In this document: piece after piece, positions 1 to 7,893 of the stretch | Numbering within the stretch: position 1 is the stretch's first letter | How the letters are laid out: each line of letters opens with the position of its first letter | Origin: Bremerella sp. JC817 | GTDB taxonomy: Bacteria; Planctomycetota; Planctomycetia; Pirellulales; Pirellulaceae | Assembly: GCF_040718835.1 (NCBI RefSeq) | Contig: NZ_JBFEFG010000281.1 | Location: forward strand, 806,001-870,000 | Length of the DNA: 64,000 bases | Reading direction: 5' to 3' | The notes under the pieces: generated by a model | Database searches by the model: none | The model's input: the letters and a program-made list of their open reading frames with translations, nothing else | What the model was told of the DNA's origin: nothing | Made by a program: the position numbers and the translations under genes

Positions 1-997
1 AAATTGCCAGGCACGAAGCAGCGATCTCGTCGATGTCGTCGATGTGCCAGGTTTCGAGATTGATCTGACCATGCTTGTAGGCGGTCTCGAACGAGCGGCG
101 TGCCAGCTCTTGATGCCCCTTCGTTCGCAGATAACCACCAATTGCACACAGCAATTGAGCATCCAGAGGGAAGATCTCCAGCGCGGTCATGCAGGTCTGG
201 ATCTGCGTGTCCAAGCCATCGGGGCGGCTATCGAGTGCCGTCAGGATTCCGTAAAACGCTTCCAACATTTCTGCCGAGCCATGTTCTGAAAGGCGGCAGG
301 CCTGCTCGAAGAACATGAGGGCGTTGGCCTGATCGTTCAGCGTTTGAACCGCTTCGGCCATGCAGATCATCAGGCGAGCGTTCGGGCCCGATTCGTTGAT
401 TTCACGTTCGACCAGCTTGGCGTCGCGACTGGCTCGGCTGACTTTCCAGGCCTGGTCGGTTTCGACGACGTTCCGCTGCAGCAGGAACGGAACCGCTTCG
501 ATCGACATGCCACATTCGGCCAGCGATTGATTCAGGTTCTCGCGGACACGGCCTTCAAAGCGAATGCCGGGATGATTTGGATGCAGTCGGATCTGGCCGA
601 TTTGTTCGCTGCCGATGTTGCCCGGTGCCTGGGGAGCACGGACCAGCAGGACGTAAGCGGTCATGATGTCGACTTGTGTATTGACGAACTCACGCAGGGT
701 CGCGGCATGATCGGCCTGGATGGTTTCGCCCGGATCGAGCCACAAGATCCACTCGCCCGTCACATGGGCCAGGGCCGCGTTGCGTGCTTCGCCGAATGAC
801 TCTTGCCACGAGTGGGCGACGACGCGGGCTTGATATTCTTTGGCGATCGACGAAATCGCATCCGTGTTGCCCGTGTTGAGCAAGACAATCTCGTCGACGA
901 TCTGCCGGACGCTATTGAGCGTTTCGCGGATCAGATCCGTTTCCTCGTTGACCACGATTACAGCGGTCAGTTTGCGGTTACGAGCTTCCTTGGTCAT
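1..997 (-). CDS. Family 2 glycosyltransferase with C-terminal TPR-like region (3' truncated)
   Basis: The leftward frame is open from an ATG at 997 to the window edge (332 codons), so the C-terminus is missing. The first ~100 residues look like a GT-A fold of family 2: a beta strand (LTAVIVVNEE), the nucleotide-binding pattern DEIVLLNTGNTD, then GEARNAAL and EWILWLDPGE. Family members usually carry D-A-D/D-x-D at that last position; here it reads D-P-G-E, so catalysis is uncertain. Residues ~200-330 are helical and TPR-like (NDQANALMFFEQACRL, ELARRSFETAYKHG). Such TPR-fused family 2 proteins are common in planctomycetes and are usually annotated as glycan-building enzymes or SPBc2-type glycosyltransferases. 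The acceptor is unknown. A ~300-base gap separates it from argJ, so it probably has its own promoter. Confidence 0.8.
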   Translation of the reverse strand, partial: MTKEARNRKLTAVIVVNEETDLIRETLNSVRQIVDEIVLLNTGNTDAISSIAKEYQARVVAHSWQESFGEARNAALAHVTGEWILWLDPGETIQADHAATLREFVNTQVDIMTAYVLLVRAPQAPGNIGSEQIGQIRLHPNHPGIRFEGRVRENLNQSLAECGMSIEAVPFLLQRNVVETDQAWKVSRASRDAKLVEREINESGPNARLMICMAEAVQTLNDQANALMFFEQACRLSEHGSAEMLEAFYGILTALDSRPDGLDTQIQTCMTALEIFPLDAQLLCAIGGYLRTKGHQELARRSFETAYKHGQINLETWHIDDIDEIAASCLAI

Positions 998-1294
998 TGC
1001 AGACGAATACCTCAGGGACATAACGGTAGCGTAGACGTGCGATGCTGATGGGAGAGGGACAAGGGAAAATCGACTTCCCTGGCAACGACCCTATTTCAGG
1101 TCGTGGCGAGAGTGTATCGATACCTGCTCGATGCGCAAAGGCGTATTTATGCTAGCAGCGGCAAGAGGAAGTTCGGCTGCCATTCGAGCGATCAAGAAAT
1201 CAGCAAACCACGGAATCTGATCCCGAGTCGTATCGAATCGAGGCCGTTTCCGTGGTTTGCCTGAGTATCGTTCACCCGGCTTTCGCTAGCGAGC
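998..1294. other. Intergenic region between argJ and the glycosyltransferase gene
   Basis: No gene is seen. The stretch holds the leader of the leftward glycosyltransferase gene and the end of the argCJ transcript. A long inverted repeat is described separately. Two short hairpins, ACGACC/GGTCGT near 1087-1106 and AGGGAA/TTCCCT near 1063-1081, lie in the leader. I could not assign a convincing promoter. Confidence 0.5.
1203..1260 (-). terminator. 13-bp perfect inverted repeat, probable argCJ terminator
   Basis: GCAAACCACGGAA (1203-1215) and its exact reverse complement TTCCGTGGTTTGC (1248-1260) flank a 32-base loop, 35 bases past the argJ stop. Read leftward, the stem is followed by a modest T-rich stretch (TGATTTCTTG). 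The long loop is unusual for an intrinsic terminator, so a protein-binding or mRNA-stabilising role is possible. Confidence 0.45.
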
Positions 1295-2488
1295 CTAAGT
1301 GCGATATTCCGAATTGAATTTCACGTATTCCACCGTCAGGTCGCTCGACCAGTAGCGGAACTTCGTATCACCCTCGGTGAATCGCAGCGTCACGTCGGTT
1401 TCGAAGCTGTCTTTGATCGACTGGCTAACGGTCTTCTCGTCGAACTTCACCGGCGTACCCTTCTGGTACAACAGGTGACCATTGACGATCAGTTCCATCC
1501 CCATCGGATCGAAGTTCACGCCGGAGTAACCCGCCGCCGAAACGATTCGCCCCCAGTTCGGGTCGCCACCGGTGATTGCCGTTTTCACCAGAGCGCTATC
1601 GGCCACGGTCTTGGCAATTCGGAAGGCATCTTCCCGGTTGGCACACCCTTCGATGTTGATCTCGATCAGGTGGGTCGAACCTTCGCCGTCGGCCGGAATC
1701 TGCTTGGCCAGGTCTTCGCAAAGCTGCGTCAGTTCTGCCTTGAAGCTTTCCAGGGCAACTCCCGACAGTTCGCCGGTGCCTGCCTTACCACTGGCCAGCA
1801 GCAGTAGCGTATCGTTCGTACTGCGATGCCCATCGACGGTAATGCAGTTGAACGTGTCGTTGGCGACTTCCACCAGCAACTGCTTGGCCTGCTCGGGCGA
1901 CAAAGTTGCATCGGTCAGTACGACTGACAACATGGTCGCCATATTCGGGGCGATCATGCCGGCACCTTTGCACATGCCAACCAGTTTGACCGGCTGTCCG
2001 TTCACTTCGCACTGACGCGAAGCGATCTTCTTGCCTTTGTCGGTCGTCATGATCCCGCGCGCCGCGGCATCGAAATGGGCGTCGTCGGTGCCAAGCCGTT
2101 GAAAGACTTCGTCCAAACCGGAACGAACCTTTTCCATGGGCAAGTGATGGCCGATGATGCCGGTCGACATGGTCAGCACCTGATCGGCCGAAACGCCGAC
2201 CTTCTCAGCGACGATGCCCGCCATCTCGGCATTGTCTTTCACGCCTTGTTCCCCGGTGCACGCATTGGCGTTGCCCGAGTTCGTGATGACGGCGCGGATC
2301 TTGTTGGAAGGGGTACGCTCGCGATCCCAAACCACTGGGGCGGCAACCACCAGGTTCGTCGTATAGACGCCAGCGGCTACCGTATCTTCGTCACATACGA
2401 TCAGCGAGAGATCTTCCTTGTTCGGATTTCGCTTGAGGCCACAGTGGAAGCCACCGAGTCGAAAACCAGCGGGAATGGGAGAAGTCAT
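1295..2488 (-). CDS. argJ: Bifunctional ornithine acetyltransferase / N-acetylglutamate synthase
   Basis: ArgJ moves the acetyl group from N-acetylornithine to glutamate (cyclic arginine pathway); bifunctional forms also use acetyl-CoA. The protein shows the family's N-terminal ITNSGNANACTG segment, the oxyanion region STGIIGHHLP, and the self-cleavage motif NMATML, in which the Thr becomes the nucleophile of the beta chain. The C-terminal AITGGDPNWGRI block is also typical. I place the start at the ATG at 2488 (MTSPIPAGF, 397 residues) because GAAGGA lies 9 bases upstream and the homology begins there; an in-frame codon at 2512 would add 8 residues abutting argC. It lies 24 bases after argC on the same strand, so the two form an argCJ operon. 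The argB and argD genes are not in the window. Confidence 0.96.
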   Translation of the reverse strand: MTSPIPAGFRLGGFHCGLKRNPNKEDLSLIVCDEDTVAAGVYTTNLVVAAPVVWDRERTPSNKIRAVITNSGNANACTGEQGVKDNAEMAGIVAEKVGVSADQVLTMSTGIIGHHLPMEKVRSGLDEVFQRLGTDDAHFDAAARGIMTTDKGKKIASRQCEVNGQPVKLVGMCKGAGMIAPNMATMLSVVLTDATLSPEQAKQLLVEVANDTFNCITVDGHRSTNDTLLLLASGKAGTGELSGVALESFKAELTQLCEDLAKQIPADGEGSTHLIEINIEGCANREDAFRIAKTVADSALVKTAITGGDPNWGRIVSAAGYSGVNFDPMGMELIVNGHLLYQKGTPVKFDEKTVSQSIKDSFETDVTLRFTEGDTKFRYWSSDLTVEYVKFNSEYRT

Positions 2489-2512
2489 CCTTCGTCGTCC
2501 TTCAACATCCAA

Positions 2513-3526
2513 TCAAAGCAAAGCGGTTGTTTCCGCGAATCCGTACATCAAATTGAAGTTCTGTACGGCCGCACCGGAGGCACCCTTAATCAGGTTATCA
2601 ATACACGAAATCGTCAGCACGCGATCCTTCACACGACGCACAGTGATGTCGCAGAAGTTAGTTCCAGCCACGTGCTTGGTCGCTGGCAGGTCGGAACGGA
2701 CACGCACGAATGGTTCATTGGCGTAGGTCTCTTCCAACAAGGCCAGCAACTCCTTTTCCGACGCGTCTTTATCCGGGATCGCGTAACAGGTACTCAAGAT
2801 CCCGCGATCCATCGGCACCAGGTGGGGCGTGAAGATCACGCTGGCCGCCTTGCCGGAATAGACGCTCAGGTTTTGTTCGATCTCTGGCATATGACGATGC
2901 GTCCCAACGCCGTACGCCGCGAAGCTTTCGTTACATTCAGGATACAAGGTGCCAAGCTTTGGCGTGCGTCCTGCCCCGCTGACACCACTCTTGCAGTCGG
3001 CGATGATGCCATCGGGACGGATGAAACCATTCTTCAGCAGCGGCGCCAACGACAACGAAACACCGGTCGGATAGCAACCAGGGTTGGCAACCAGTTGGGC
3101 TTCGGCGATCCCTTCACGAAACAGTTCCGGCAGACCATAGATGGTGGTCTTCATTCGTTCCGCATCGGGATGATCGGCACCGTACCACTGAGCATAGACG
3201 GCGGGATCGTTGAGGCGGTAGTCCGCGCTCAGATCGACCACCTTCATGCCAGCTTCCAGCATTTCCGGAATCACCGAGGCAGAAGCGGCATGCGGCAAGC
3301 AGCCAAACACGCAGTCGCATCGCTCGGCCAGTTCGCTTGGCCCCAGATTCTCGAGATGCAGATCCAGCACCTTGTGGAACTGAGGATGCACGGAACTCAC
3401 ATGCGGACGATCTTCCTGCCGGGTCGTCAGCGCGGTGACTTCGACTTCAGGATGGTGAACGAGGATTTTCAGTAATTCCAGAGCCGTGTAACCCGTGGCT
3501 CCAAGAATGCCGACACGTACCGTCAT
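2513..3526 (-). CDS. argC: N-acetyl-gamma-glutamyl-phosphate reductase
   Basis: ArgC catalyses the NADPH-dependent reduction of N-acetyl-glutamyl-phosphate to the semialdehyde, the third step of arginine synthesis. The 337 residues match the usual length. The N-terminal Rossmann motif [14 protein letters not shown] binds NADPH, and the catalytic cysteine sits in ANPGCYPTG at about residue 155. Other family blocks are [10 protein letters not shown] and the late histidine region [11 protein letters not shown]. It is the first gene of a leftward argC-argJ operon and probably carries the operon promoter in the 165-base gap upstream, where I see no clear -35/-10 pair or ARG box. Confidence 0.96.
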   Translation of the reverse strand: MTVRVGILGATGYTALELLKILVHHPEVEVTALTTRQEDRPHVSSVHPQFHKVLDLHLENLGPSELAERCDCVFGCLPHAASASVIPEMLEAGMKVVDLSADYRLNDPAVYAQWYGADHPDAERMKTTIYGLPELFREGIAEAQLVANPGCYPTGVSLSLAPLLKNGFIRPDGIIADCKSGVSGAGRTPKLGTLYPECNESFAAYGVGTHRHMPEIEQNLSVYSGKAASVIFTPHLVPMDRGILSTCYAIPDKDASEKELLALLEETYANEPFVRVRSDLPATKHVAGTNFCDITVRRVKDRVLTISCIDNLIKGASGAAVQNFNLMYGFAETTALL

Positions 3527-3691
3527 GGCAATCAGCCCATTGTTTGGCGACAGAAATAGAGATCCGATCGGTTAGTATAAAGGACCACCCGCCTGCGAAC
3601 ATAGGGAGGTCCCACCGGTCGAGCTATCTCGGGGAACTGTTTCGAGTTGCAAGATGCATGCCCAACTTCGCGGAAGCATGCTTGATTGCGA

Positions 3692-4342
3692 TTATTCGGC
3701 CGAACCGAGGACTTCCCCCAATTCGACCAACATACGGAGAGTGGCACCCCACACGCGCTGCCCAGAAACACTCAAATGAGGGGCAGAGAATTGAACGCGG
3801 CGGCGAGTGACCTGATGCATGCCGAAATTCCCAGGGTTCATCAAATGGCTGAGGGGGAGAAACAGTAAGCCAGCGACCTCTTTGGGGTCTGGGCTCCAGA
3901 CTGGTATAGAGTGCTGCAAGGCGACAAAGGTTCGCACTTGATGGTTACTGGCCCACACATGCGTTGGAGGCAGCTCGCCGAGAACCTGTTTTTCAGCCAC
4001 ACGGTGACCGGTTTCTTCCCAAAACTCTCGTAAGGCGGTCTCGCGCGCCGTTTCGCCTGGCTCGCGTCGACCTCCTGGCAGTGCGATCTCGCCGGCATGG
4101 ATTCCTTCGGTCTCGGCCCGAATCATCAGCGGTATCGTCCAGCGGCCTGCGTTATCCGGAAAAAGCAGAATCAAATTCGCGGCACGACGGGCACGTGATA
4201 AAGCAGGTCCTTTGTGGCGACCATACGACAGATTCGGTGACGAGTGCTTCAAGTGGGGAAAGTTACCACTTGGCATCGACAATGCCTGACGAAGCTTCTT
4301 CGCCCAGGCAATCGATCGTCGGTCTTTAAGGAGTGACTTCAT
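3692..4342 (-). CDS. Nudix hydrolase, CoA pyrophosphatase-like
   Basis: The protein has a clear Nudix box, starting GGRREPGE and ending REFWEETG, which holds the catalytic Mg-binding glutamates. Just before it, GIHAGEIALPGG resembles the extra signature of the CoA diphosphatase branch (NudL/YeaB type), so hydrolysis of CoA or related nucleotide-diphosphate compounds to 4'-phosphopantetheine is the likeliest activity. Length from the chosen ATG at 4342 is 216 residues, typical of the family. This start lies inside the last codons of the upstream membrane protein gene (17-base overlap), which suggests translational coupling. A longer reading frame back to 4444 exists but adds no homologous sequence. 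Confidence 0.85.
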   Translation of the reverse strand: MKSLLKDRRSIAWAKKLRQALSMPSGNFPHLKHSSPNLSYGRHKGPALSRARRAANLILLFPDNAGRWTIPLMIRAETEGIHAGEIALPGGRREPGETARETALREFWEETGHRVAEKQVLGELPPTHVWASNHQVRTFVALQHSIPVWSPDPKEVAGLLFLPLSHLMNPGNFGMHQVTRRRVQFSAPHLSVSGQRVWGATLRMLVELGEVLGSAE

Positions 4343-5936
4343 AAACTTCGTAACTTGCCGTCTGGTCGTCGCCGGCAGGAAAGATCTTGGGGAAAGTCCA
4401 ATCGAGGACTTTTCCATCTTTGCGGGCCAGGGCCTGATCGACAATCACATAGCGTACCTGATATTTGTCGGCGAGCTCGCGAATGTCGGCTTCGGTGAGC
4501 CCGGCCAGGCTCAAGGTTTCTTCGTTGTGAAAGCTTCGCCAGTGGACATCTCCGCGACGGGCTCGCCACTCGAGCAAATTTAAATCGTCTTGAGGGACAT
4601 CCTTCGTCGTGACGACTTCTGCCCGTTGGGCATACCATTTGAACGATGACTGCAATCGCGGTGTCAAACAAATCGCATCGGCCGGCGTGTTATCGCGGAC
4701 CCAATAACAGGTCGTTTCCCAGGCCGCCGGATCGCTGACCAACGAGCTTCGATCGGAAGGACTTGCCGTCGCGGTCCATCGATCGGTCGTACGAACCGCC
4801 ATTCCGACCACTACTAACAATCCCATGCCGACCAGTACGCTTCGACTGATCACCGGGAACCGCTCGCGGTTGAGGTGGCACCACAACACCATGTTTACGG
4901 CCAGGGCCAACGGCACCATCACGTCAGCGATGCGATACCAATAGAGCCGCAAAAACTTGGCACCTGTTAACCAATCTTGCAGCACGATGAAGTACATCTG
5001 ATCGATCACCACACCGATGACCACCAGGACAACGCTTCCCAGCACGACACCATTGAGGATTCGTGCCTTGTCGTGCGATCGTACCAGCCAGGCCGTCAAT
5101 CCCCAGGCCAGAATGGCCAGCGTGAAGCGTACCTTGAACTCTGCTTGGAACGTATGCACCACGAGGTGATGCGAGAGCCGTTCGTAAACGTAGTAATAGC
5201 TGGCCCAATCCTTTTCCGCCGGCGAGGCATCCAGGTTCAGCAGTAAGAGCGGGACAACACCGATCGCCGAAATGGCTCCGCCAATGATCAGCCCAGGCAG
5301 AATAGAAACCAGCGTCGGGCGCAGTCGCGGGGTAACCAGCCAGCAAATCATCAGGCAAACGACCATCCAGCCGCCGACCAATACATGGAAGGCACTGGCG
5401 ATGCCGAGCCAGATCCACGCTCGATTCCAGCGGTTGGAAAGAGCGTCGCCAATTCCCCAGAAGGCAAACGCATAGGCAATGCACTTCGCCTCGACGCCAC
5501 CAACAAGCCATTCGCCGGCCATGTGCAGGTAATGAATCCCCATCAGGCCCGAGGCGATCGTGAGCAAACCGAACCAGGGGCGGCCGTCGATCTTGTTGAT
5601 CATCCGCTGCCAAGCCAAGGCAATCGCTCCCCAGCAAAGGAAGCGACCAATCCATGCCGCCACCGGAAACGAAACCAGTGTCGTGACCCAGCCGAAACTC
5701 CAATAGAACACGCCATGCGCGTCAGCCGAGTTTAAGAAGTGATCGTCAGGACACCACGCCGGGTTCCAGTAGTGACGAGCCTTCGACAGATAGTGCGGCT
5801 CGTTGACCTCAGGTGTGAGCGGCCCCACGAACAGAAAGAACAACAGCACCACGAGTGCCCACTCTAGCCACCGAATCGAAGGCATTGACGACGAATCGGC
5901 GGCGTCGGTTGGCGAAGGCGTGGATGTCAGGTTCAT
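4326..5936 (-). CDS. Polytopic membrane protein, DUF6798-like
   Basis: This 536-residue protein has a polar N-terminus, then about ten hydrophobic helices (first at ~25-42, further ones through ~380), and a soluble C-terminal domain of ~150 residues. The first loop reads NEPHYLSKARHYWNPAW and carries HFLNSADAHGVFYW, a type of loop seen in GT-C-fold membrane proteins and in the planctomycete family that I recall as DUF6798. The C-terminal part contains WVRDNTPADAICLTP and YVIVDQAL, a small alpha/beta module common at the end of GT-C-like proteins. A role in sugar or lipid transfer is only inference. The Nudix gene overlaps its 3' end. Confidence 0.7.
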   Translation of the reverse strand: MNLTSTPSPTDAADSSSMPSIRWLEWALVVLLFFLFVGPLTPEVNEPHYLSKARHYWNPAWCPDDHFLNSADAHGVFYWSFGWVTTLVSFPVAAWIGRFLCWGAIALAWQRMINKIDGRPWFGLLTIASGLMGIHYLHMAGEWLVGGVEAKCIAYAFAFWGIGDALSNRWNRAWIWLGIASAFHVLVGGWMVVCLMICWLVTPRLRPTLVSILPGLIIGGAISAIGVVPLLLLNLDASPAEKDWASYYYVYERLSHHLVVHTFQAEFKVRFTLAILAWGLTAWLVRSHDKARILNGVVLGSVVLVVIGVVIDQMYFIVLQDWLTGAKFLRLYWYRIADVMVPLALAVNMVLWCHLNRERFPVISRSVLVGMGLLVVVGMAVRTTDRWTATASPSDRSSLVSDPAAWETTCYWVRDNTPADAICLTPRLQSSFKWYAQRAEVVTTKDVPQDDLNLLEWRARRGDVHWRSFHNEETLSLAGLTEADIRELADKYQVRYVIVDQALARKDGKVLDWTFPKIFPAGDDQTASYEVYEVTP

Positions 5937-5966
5937 ACAAAGTCGACAGGTGCTGGTTCAAGAAAG

Positions 5967-6857
5967 CTAGTCCGCTTTCAATTTACCATATCGCACGCCG
6001 GTCGCTTGGGTCGGACGACGATAAATTCCGCCGCCACAGGTCGCATAAAACGTATCGAGCTTAGGACCGGCCAGAACGACATTCGTCATGAATGCCTGGG
6101 AAGGCTTGTGAATCACACCACTGATCCGAGCCGTCGAATCGAACATTTGCAGTCCGAGGTTCGTCGCCACATACAAACGACCAGCCGAATCGACCGTCAT
6201 TCCATCCGCCTTGCTCGGCGTATCCTTCTCTTTCACGCGGCAGGTATAGACTGGGGCACCATAGATGAGCGTGCCGTCGTTCTCGACGCGATAGGCGAAC
6301 AAGTTCTGCCCGGCCGAATCGGCAACGACGAGCGTTCCTTCACCCGGCCACAGGATGATCCCGTTCGGCGTCGTGATCCCGTCGGCAACGACTTGCTTCT
6401 GCCCATCGGGTCGAACGAGCCAAACCTTGTGCTGCGGAGAATCGGTGCAATAGATGTTGCCATTGCTGGCGACCACTAAATCGTTGGCTCCCAGATCGTC
6501 GGCAAGCACTTCCACCTTGCCGGCCGAATCGAACACGACGATGCGGCGATTCCCGTACTGACTTCCGTACAGCTTGCCATCCGGGCCAAACATCAAGCCG
6601 CTGGTGCCTCCCTGCCCTTCCGAGAACGTCGAAACATTCCCGGTGGCATGATCGATTTTCAGCACCCGTTGCTGGGCGACGTCCGAGAAGTAGACGTTCC
6701 CTTCCAGGTCCACCGCCGGACCATCGGCAAACTTGTAACCATCGGCGACCAGTTCCCAGTCCTGGCCATCGATCAACACGTCGGACAATGGCATGTCTTG
6801 CGACCACGCCAGTTGGCAACATGCCAGAAGCAAACACGTAGCAATCCAAATCCGCAT
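5967..6857 (-). CDS. Exported SMP-30/gluconolactonase-like beta-propeller protein
   Basis: The chosen ATG at 6857 gives 296 residues beginning with a signal peptide (MRIWIATCLLLACCQLAWSQ), so the protein should be exported. The mature part shows the repeated blades of the SMP-30/LRE family: FADGPAVDLEGNVYFSD, GANDLVVASNGNIYCTD, TTPNGIIL and DGMTVDSAGRLYVAT. The family's metal ligands (Glu near the start, Asn in the middle, Asp near DGM) appear present except that the first position is less clear. The family contains lactonases for sugar acids. It follows the esterase gene by 55 bases on the same strand and is probably co-transcribed; both fit extracellular carbohydrate breakdown. Confidence 0.85.
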   Translation of the reverse strand: MRIWIATCLLLACCQLAWSQDMPLSDVLIDGQDWELVADGYKFADGPAVDLEGNVYFSDVAQQRVLKIDHATGNVSTFSEGQGGTSGLMFGPDGKLYGSQYGNRRIVVFDSAGKVEVLADDLGANDLVVASNGNIYCTDSPQHKVWLVRPDGQKQVVADGITTPNGIILWPGEGTLVVADSAGQNLFAYRVENDGTLIYGAPVYTCRVKEKDTPSKADGMTVDSAGRLYVATNLGLQMFDSTARISGVIHKPSQAFMTNVVLAGPKLDTFYATCGGGIYRRPTQATGVRYGKLKAD

Positions 6858-6912
6858 GATGGCGTTCCTCAACGAAAGTGTGGTAATTGGAAAAGCGGGA
6901 GTTCGTCGAACC

Positions 6913-7794
6913 TTAGTTCTGGCTGACGACATCGCTCCATAACCAACGCATCGTGTCGGGGAAGATCGCTCCGCCGTGACGACCACTATGCTTGCCAACG
7001 CCATACTCGAACTTGTAGTCGTAGCCGGTGAACTTCAAAGCGGCAGCCATCTGCTGATTGGCCAGCGGCCAGTTGCCGTGCAGATTGTCGAGATCGTTTT
7101 CACCATCCTGCAGGAAGACCTTGATCGGCTTCTTTTCGGTCTTGCGAATGATGGCTGGATAAACGTGTCCACCCCGGATGTTGGTGAAGCTGCCAATGTG
7201 GCTGACCACTTTGCCGAACTGATCGGGGCGTTCCCAGGCTGCCGTGAACGCACAGATGCCACCGGAACTGTTCCCACAAATCGCCCTGTGCTTCGGATCG
7301 CTGCTAATGTCGTACGACTTGCCTACCTCGGCCAGAATCTCTTCGGTCAGAAAGCGGACGTACTGATCGCTGAGTGTGTCGTACTCGAAGCTACGATTCT
7401 TGCGTGGGTTCTGTCCTTCTTTCGCGGGCGGAATCACGCCTGGCTGAATGAACACACCGATCGTTACCGGCATCTCGCCTGCGTGGATCAGATTATCGAA
7501 CACAATCGGCACGCGGGTATGCCCCTTGTCGGCAACGAACCCGGCCCCGTCTTGAAACACCATCAAGCAGGCAGGCTGCCCCTTCTGATATTGCTTCGGC
7601 ACGTAAACCCAATAGTCACGCACGGTCCCTGGGTAGATCTCACTCTTATCCCAAACGTGCTTCGTGACGGTTCCCTGAGGAACGCCTTCTTTGCGTTCGG
7701 CATCGGGACCAGGCTGGTATTGTTCGTCTTGAGCGAACGAAACCGAGGCAAACAGACAGAACAACAGCGACAACGGGGCGAACGTTCGCAGCAT
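6913..7794 (-). CDS. Exported alpha/beta-hydrolase esterase (Fes/feruloyl esterase type)
   Basis: From the ATG at 7794 the protein has 293 residues with a signal peptide (MLRTFAPLSLLFCLFASVSFAQ). An in-frame start at 7806 adds four residues. The esterase-D/enterochelin-esterase fold is seen in VWDKSEIYPGTVRDYWVYVP (the typical N-terminal strand) and YWVYVPKQY. The nucleophile serine lies in the elbow CGNSSGG, and the likely catalytic histidine in KHSGRHGG near the C-terminus. Homologues release acyl groups from plant or algal polysaccharides, or act on ferric enterobactin; the substrate here cannot be read from sequence. It sits upstream of the SMP-30-like gene in a probable two-gene operon. 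Confidence 0.83.
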   Translation of the reverse strand: MLRTFAPLSLLFCLFASVSFAQDEQYQPGPDAERKEGVPQGTVTKHVWDKSEIYPGTVRDYWVYVPKQYQKGQPACLMVFQDGAGFVADKGHTRVPIVFDNLIHAGEMPVTIGVFIQPGVIPPAKEGQNPRKNRSFEYDTLSDQYVRFLTEEILAEVGKSYDISSDPKHRAICGNSSGGICAFTAAWERPDQFGKVVSHIGSFTNIRGGHVYPAIIRKTEKKPIKVFLQDGENDLDNLHGNWPLANQQMAAALKFTGYDYKFEYGVGKHSGRHGGAIFPDTMRWLWSDVVSQN

Positions 7795-7893
7795 GACAAT
7801 GGTCACTTGTGCAGGGAGGATGGGATGGGGAAGGAGGCCAGACGTGCCCCATCAGCCTAATCGGTTCCCGCGCGCGACTCAAGCCAGCCGGCG

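Noticed and set aside
2075..3475. A 466-codon rightward frame opposite argC and argJ
   Set aside because: Both argC and argJ are clear on the other strand, and the antisense product shows no family resemblance.
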